In this document: piece after piece, positions 63,366 to 64,000 of the stretch
Layout: every line of letters begins with the position of its first letter
Numbering within the stretch: the stretch's first letter is position 1
The notes under the pieces: generated by a model
Told to the model about the DNA's origin: nothing
The model's input: the letters and a program-made list of their open reading frames with translations, nothing else
The model's database searches: none
Assembly (NCBI GenBank): GCA_028095005.1
Contig: CM051459.1
Coordinates: forward strand, 2,285,190 to 2,349,189
Direction of reading: 5' to 3'
DNA length: 64,000 nt
Origin: Rhynchospora pubera
Taxonomy: Eukaryota > Streptophyta > Magnoliopsida > Poales > Cyperaceae
Position numbers and translations under genes: made by a program

Positions 63366-64000
63366 TATATATATATATATATATAAAACAACTAAAAGCA
63401 TCTGAAAAAAAGTAAATGATATAGGACGTGTTACAGATTGCCATTAACTATAACTACATATGTTTAGATTAATATACAGTTTCGTAAATAATTTGAAGTC
63501 TTTGCCGTTGTTCAGCCACCTTCATGGAAAAATTTAATTTGATGTAAGTACCCTATATATATAAATAAGTAGCAAATTTTCGCACCACGCACCATATACA
63601 TTTAAGAACAATTATACCACCCATAACTTCGTCTTAGATTTGTTTAGGGTTTAAATATTTTTGTGTGTATGTGTGGAAGGAAAGGAGGGAGAAGGATCCA
63701 AAAGGAGACAGAGGAAATGGGGAATCTAAGAGCGAATCTAAGTCTATTATAAAAGATAAATTTGTCATGGACAAATTAAACATTACAAAAGATAGTTTTA
63801 ACTTATTAAACTTTGGCAATCGATCGTAACGTTTTAGTAAGCAACATTAAAAAGAAAAAAAAAGTTCTGGTGGAGTAGTCACAATTATAATAAAGAAATA
63901 AACCAACAAACTTAGAGCGTCAAGTAATAAAGGAATTTTGCCAGAAGAGTTGAAGTCAAAGATTCTTACCAAGAAATATCTAAGTTAAACAGAATTCCGC
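63366..64000. other. Unassigned AT-rich DNA at the window edge
   Basis: No gene or repeat recognised. Confidence 0.45.

Overview
The window is nuclear DNA of a flowering plant: intron-rich genes with GT-AG introns, AT-rich intergenic DNA, Ty1-copia LTRs, Helitrons, MITE-like elements and a satellite array. A monocot is the most likely source, because the first exon of the PsbP-domain gene is markedly GC-rich and the long LTR at 7.8-9.6 kb has Angela-type ends. The species cannot be fixed from the sequence alone.

Layout. 1-4.1 kb is a tandem satellite with monomers of about 170 or 190 bp. 4617-10937 is a Helitron on the minus strand carrying a broken TUBBY-like gene fragment; it was later invaded by TA-flanked hairpin elements and by an Angela-like solo LTR. 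11.4-25.0 kb is the conserved gene block: LUMINIDEPENDENS (LD, +, 12 exons, 964 aa), a PsbP-domain thylakoid lumen protein (+, 3 exons, 297 aa) and GDP-mannose pyrophosphorylase (VTC1/CYT1 type, -, 4 coding exons, 361 aa). 26401-30538 is a second, cleaner copy of the same Helitron in the same orientation, so the gene block lies between two long direct repeats. 30.6-32.0 kb is a Sirevirus-like solo LTR full of short repeats built on AACGTTGTGTAACG. 32.7 kb holds a third, unrelated Helitron 3' end. 33-41 kb is unassigned repeat-like DNA with a probable minus-strand solo LTR at 37.2-37.9 kb. 41.6-44.6 kb holds exon-like blocks of two unrecognised, divergently arranged genes. 46-50 kb has three small MITEs and a Ty1-copia RNase H remnant. 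57.2-57.7 kb is an intact, intronless NF-YB gene (-). 59.5-63.4 kb is almost wholly made of palindromic elements of about 400 bp separated by (TA)n or (CT)n tracts.

The genes do not form a pathway: LD is a nuclear flowering-time regulator, the PsbP-domain protein is photosynthetic, VTC1 feeds GDP-mannose to ascorbate and cell-wall synthesis, and NF-YB is a CCAAT-binding subunit. The most unusual content is non-coding. It is a hairpin family in which two conserved core types are joined to at least six different, self-complementary terminal arms, always next to TA microsatellites, together with the pair of gene-fragment-carrying Helitrons whose exact ends and empty sites can be read directly.
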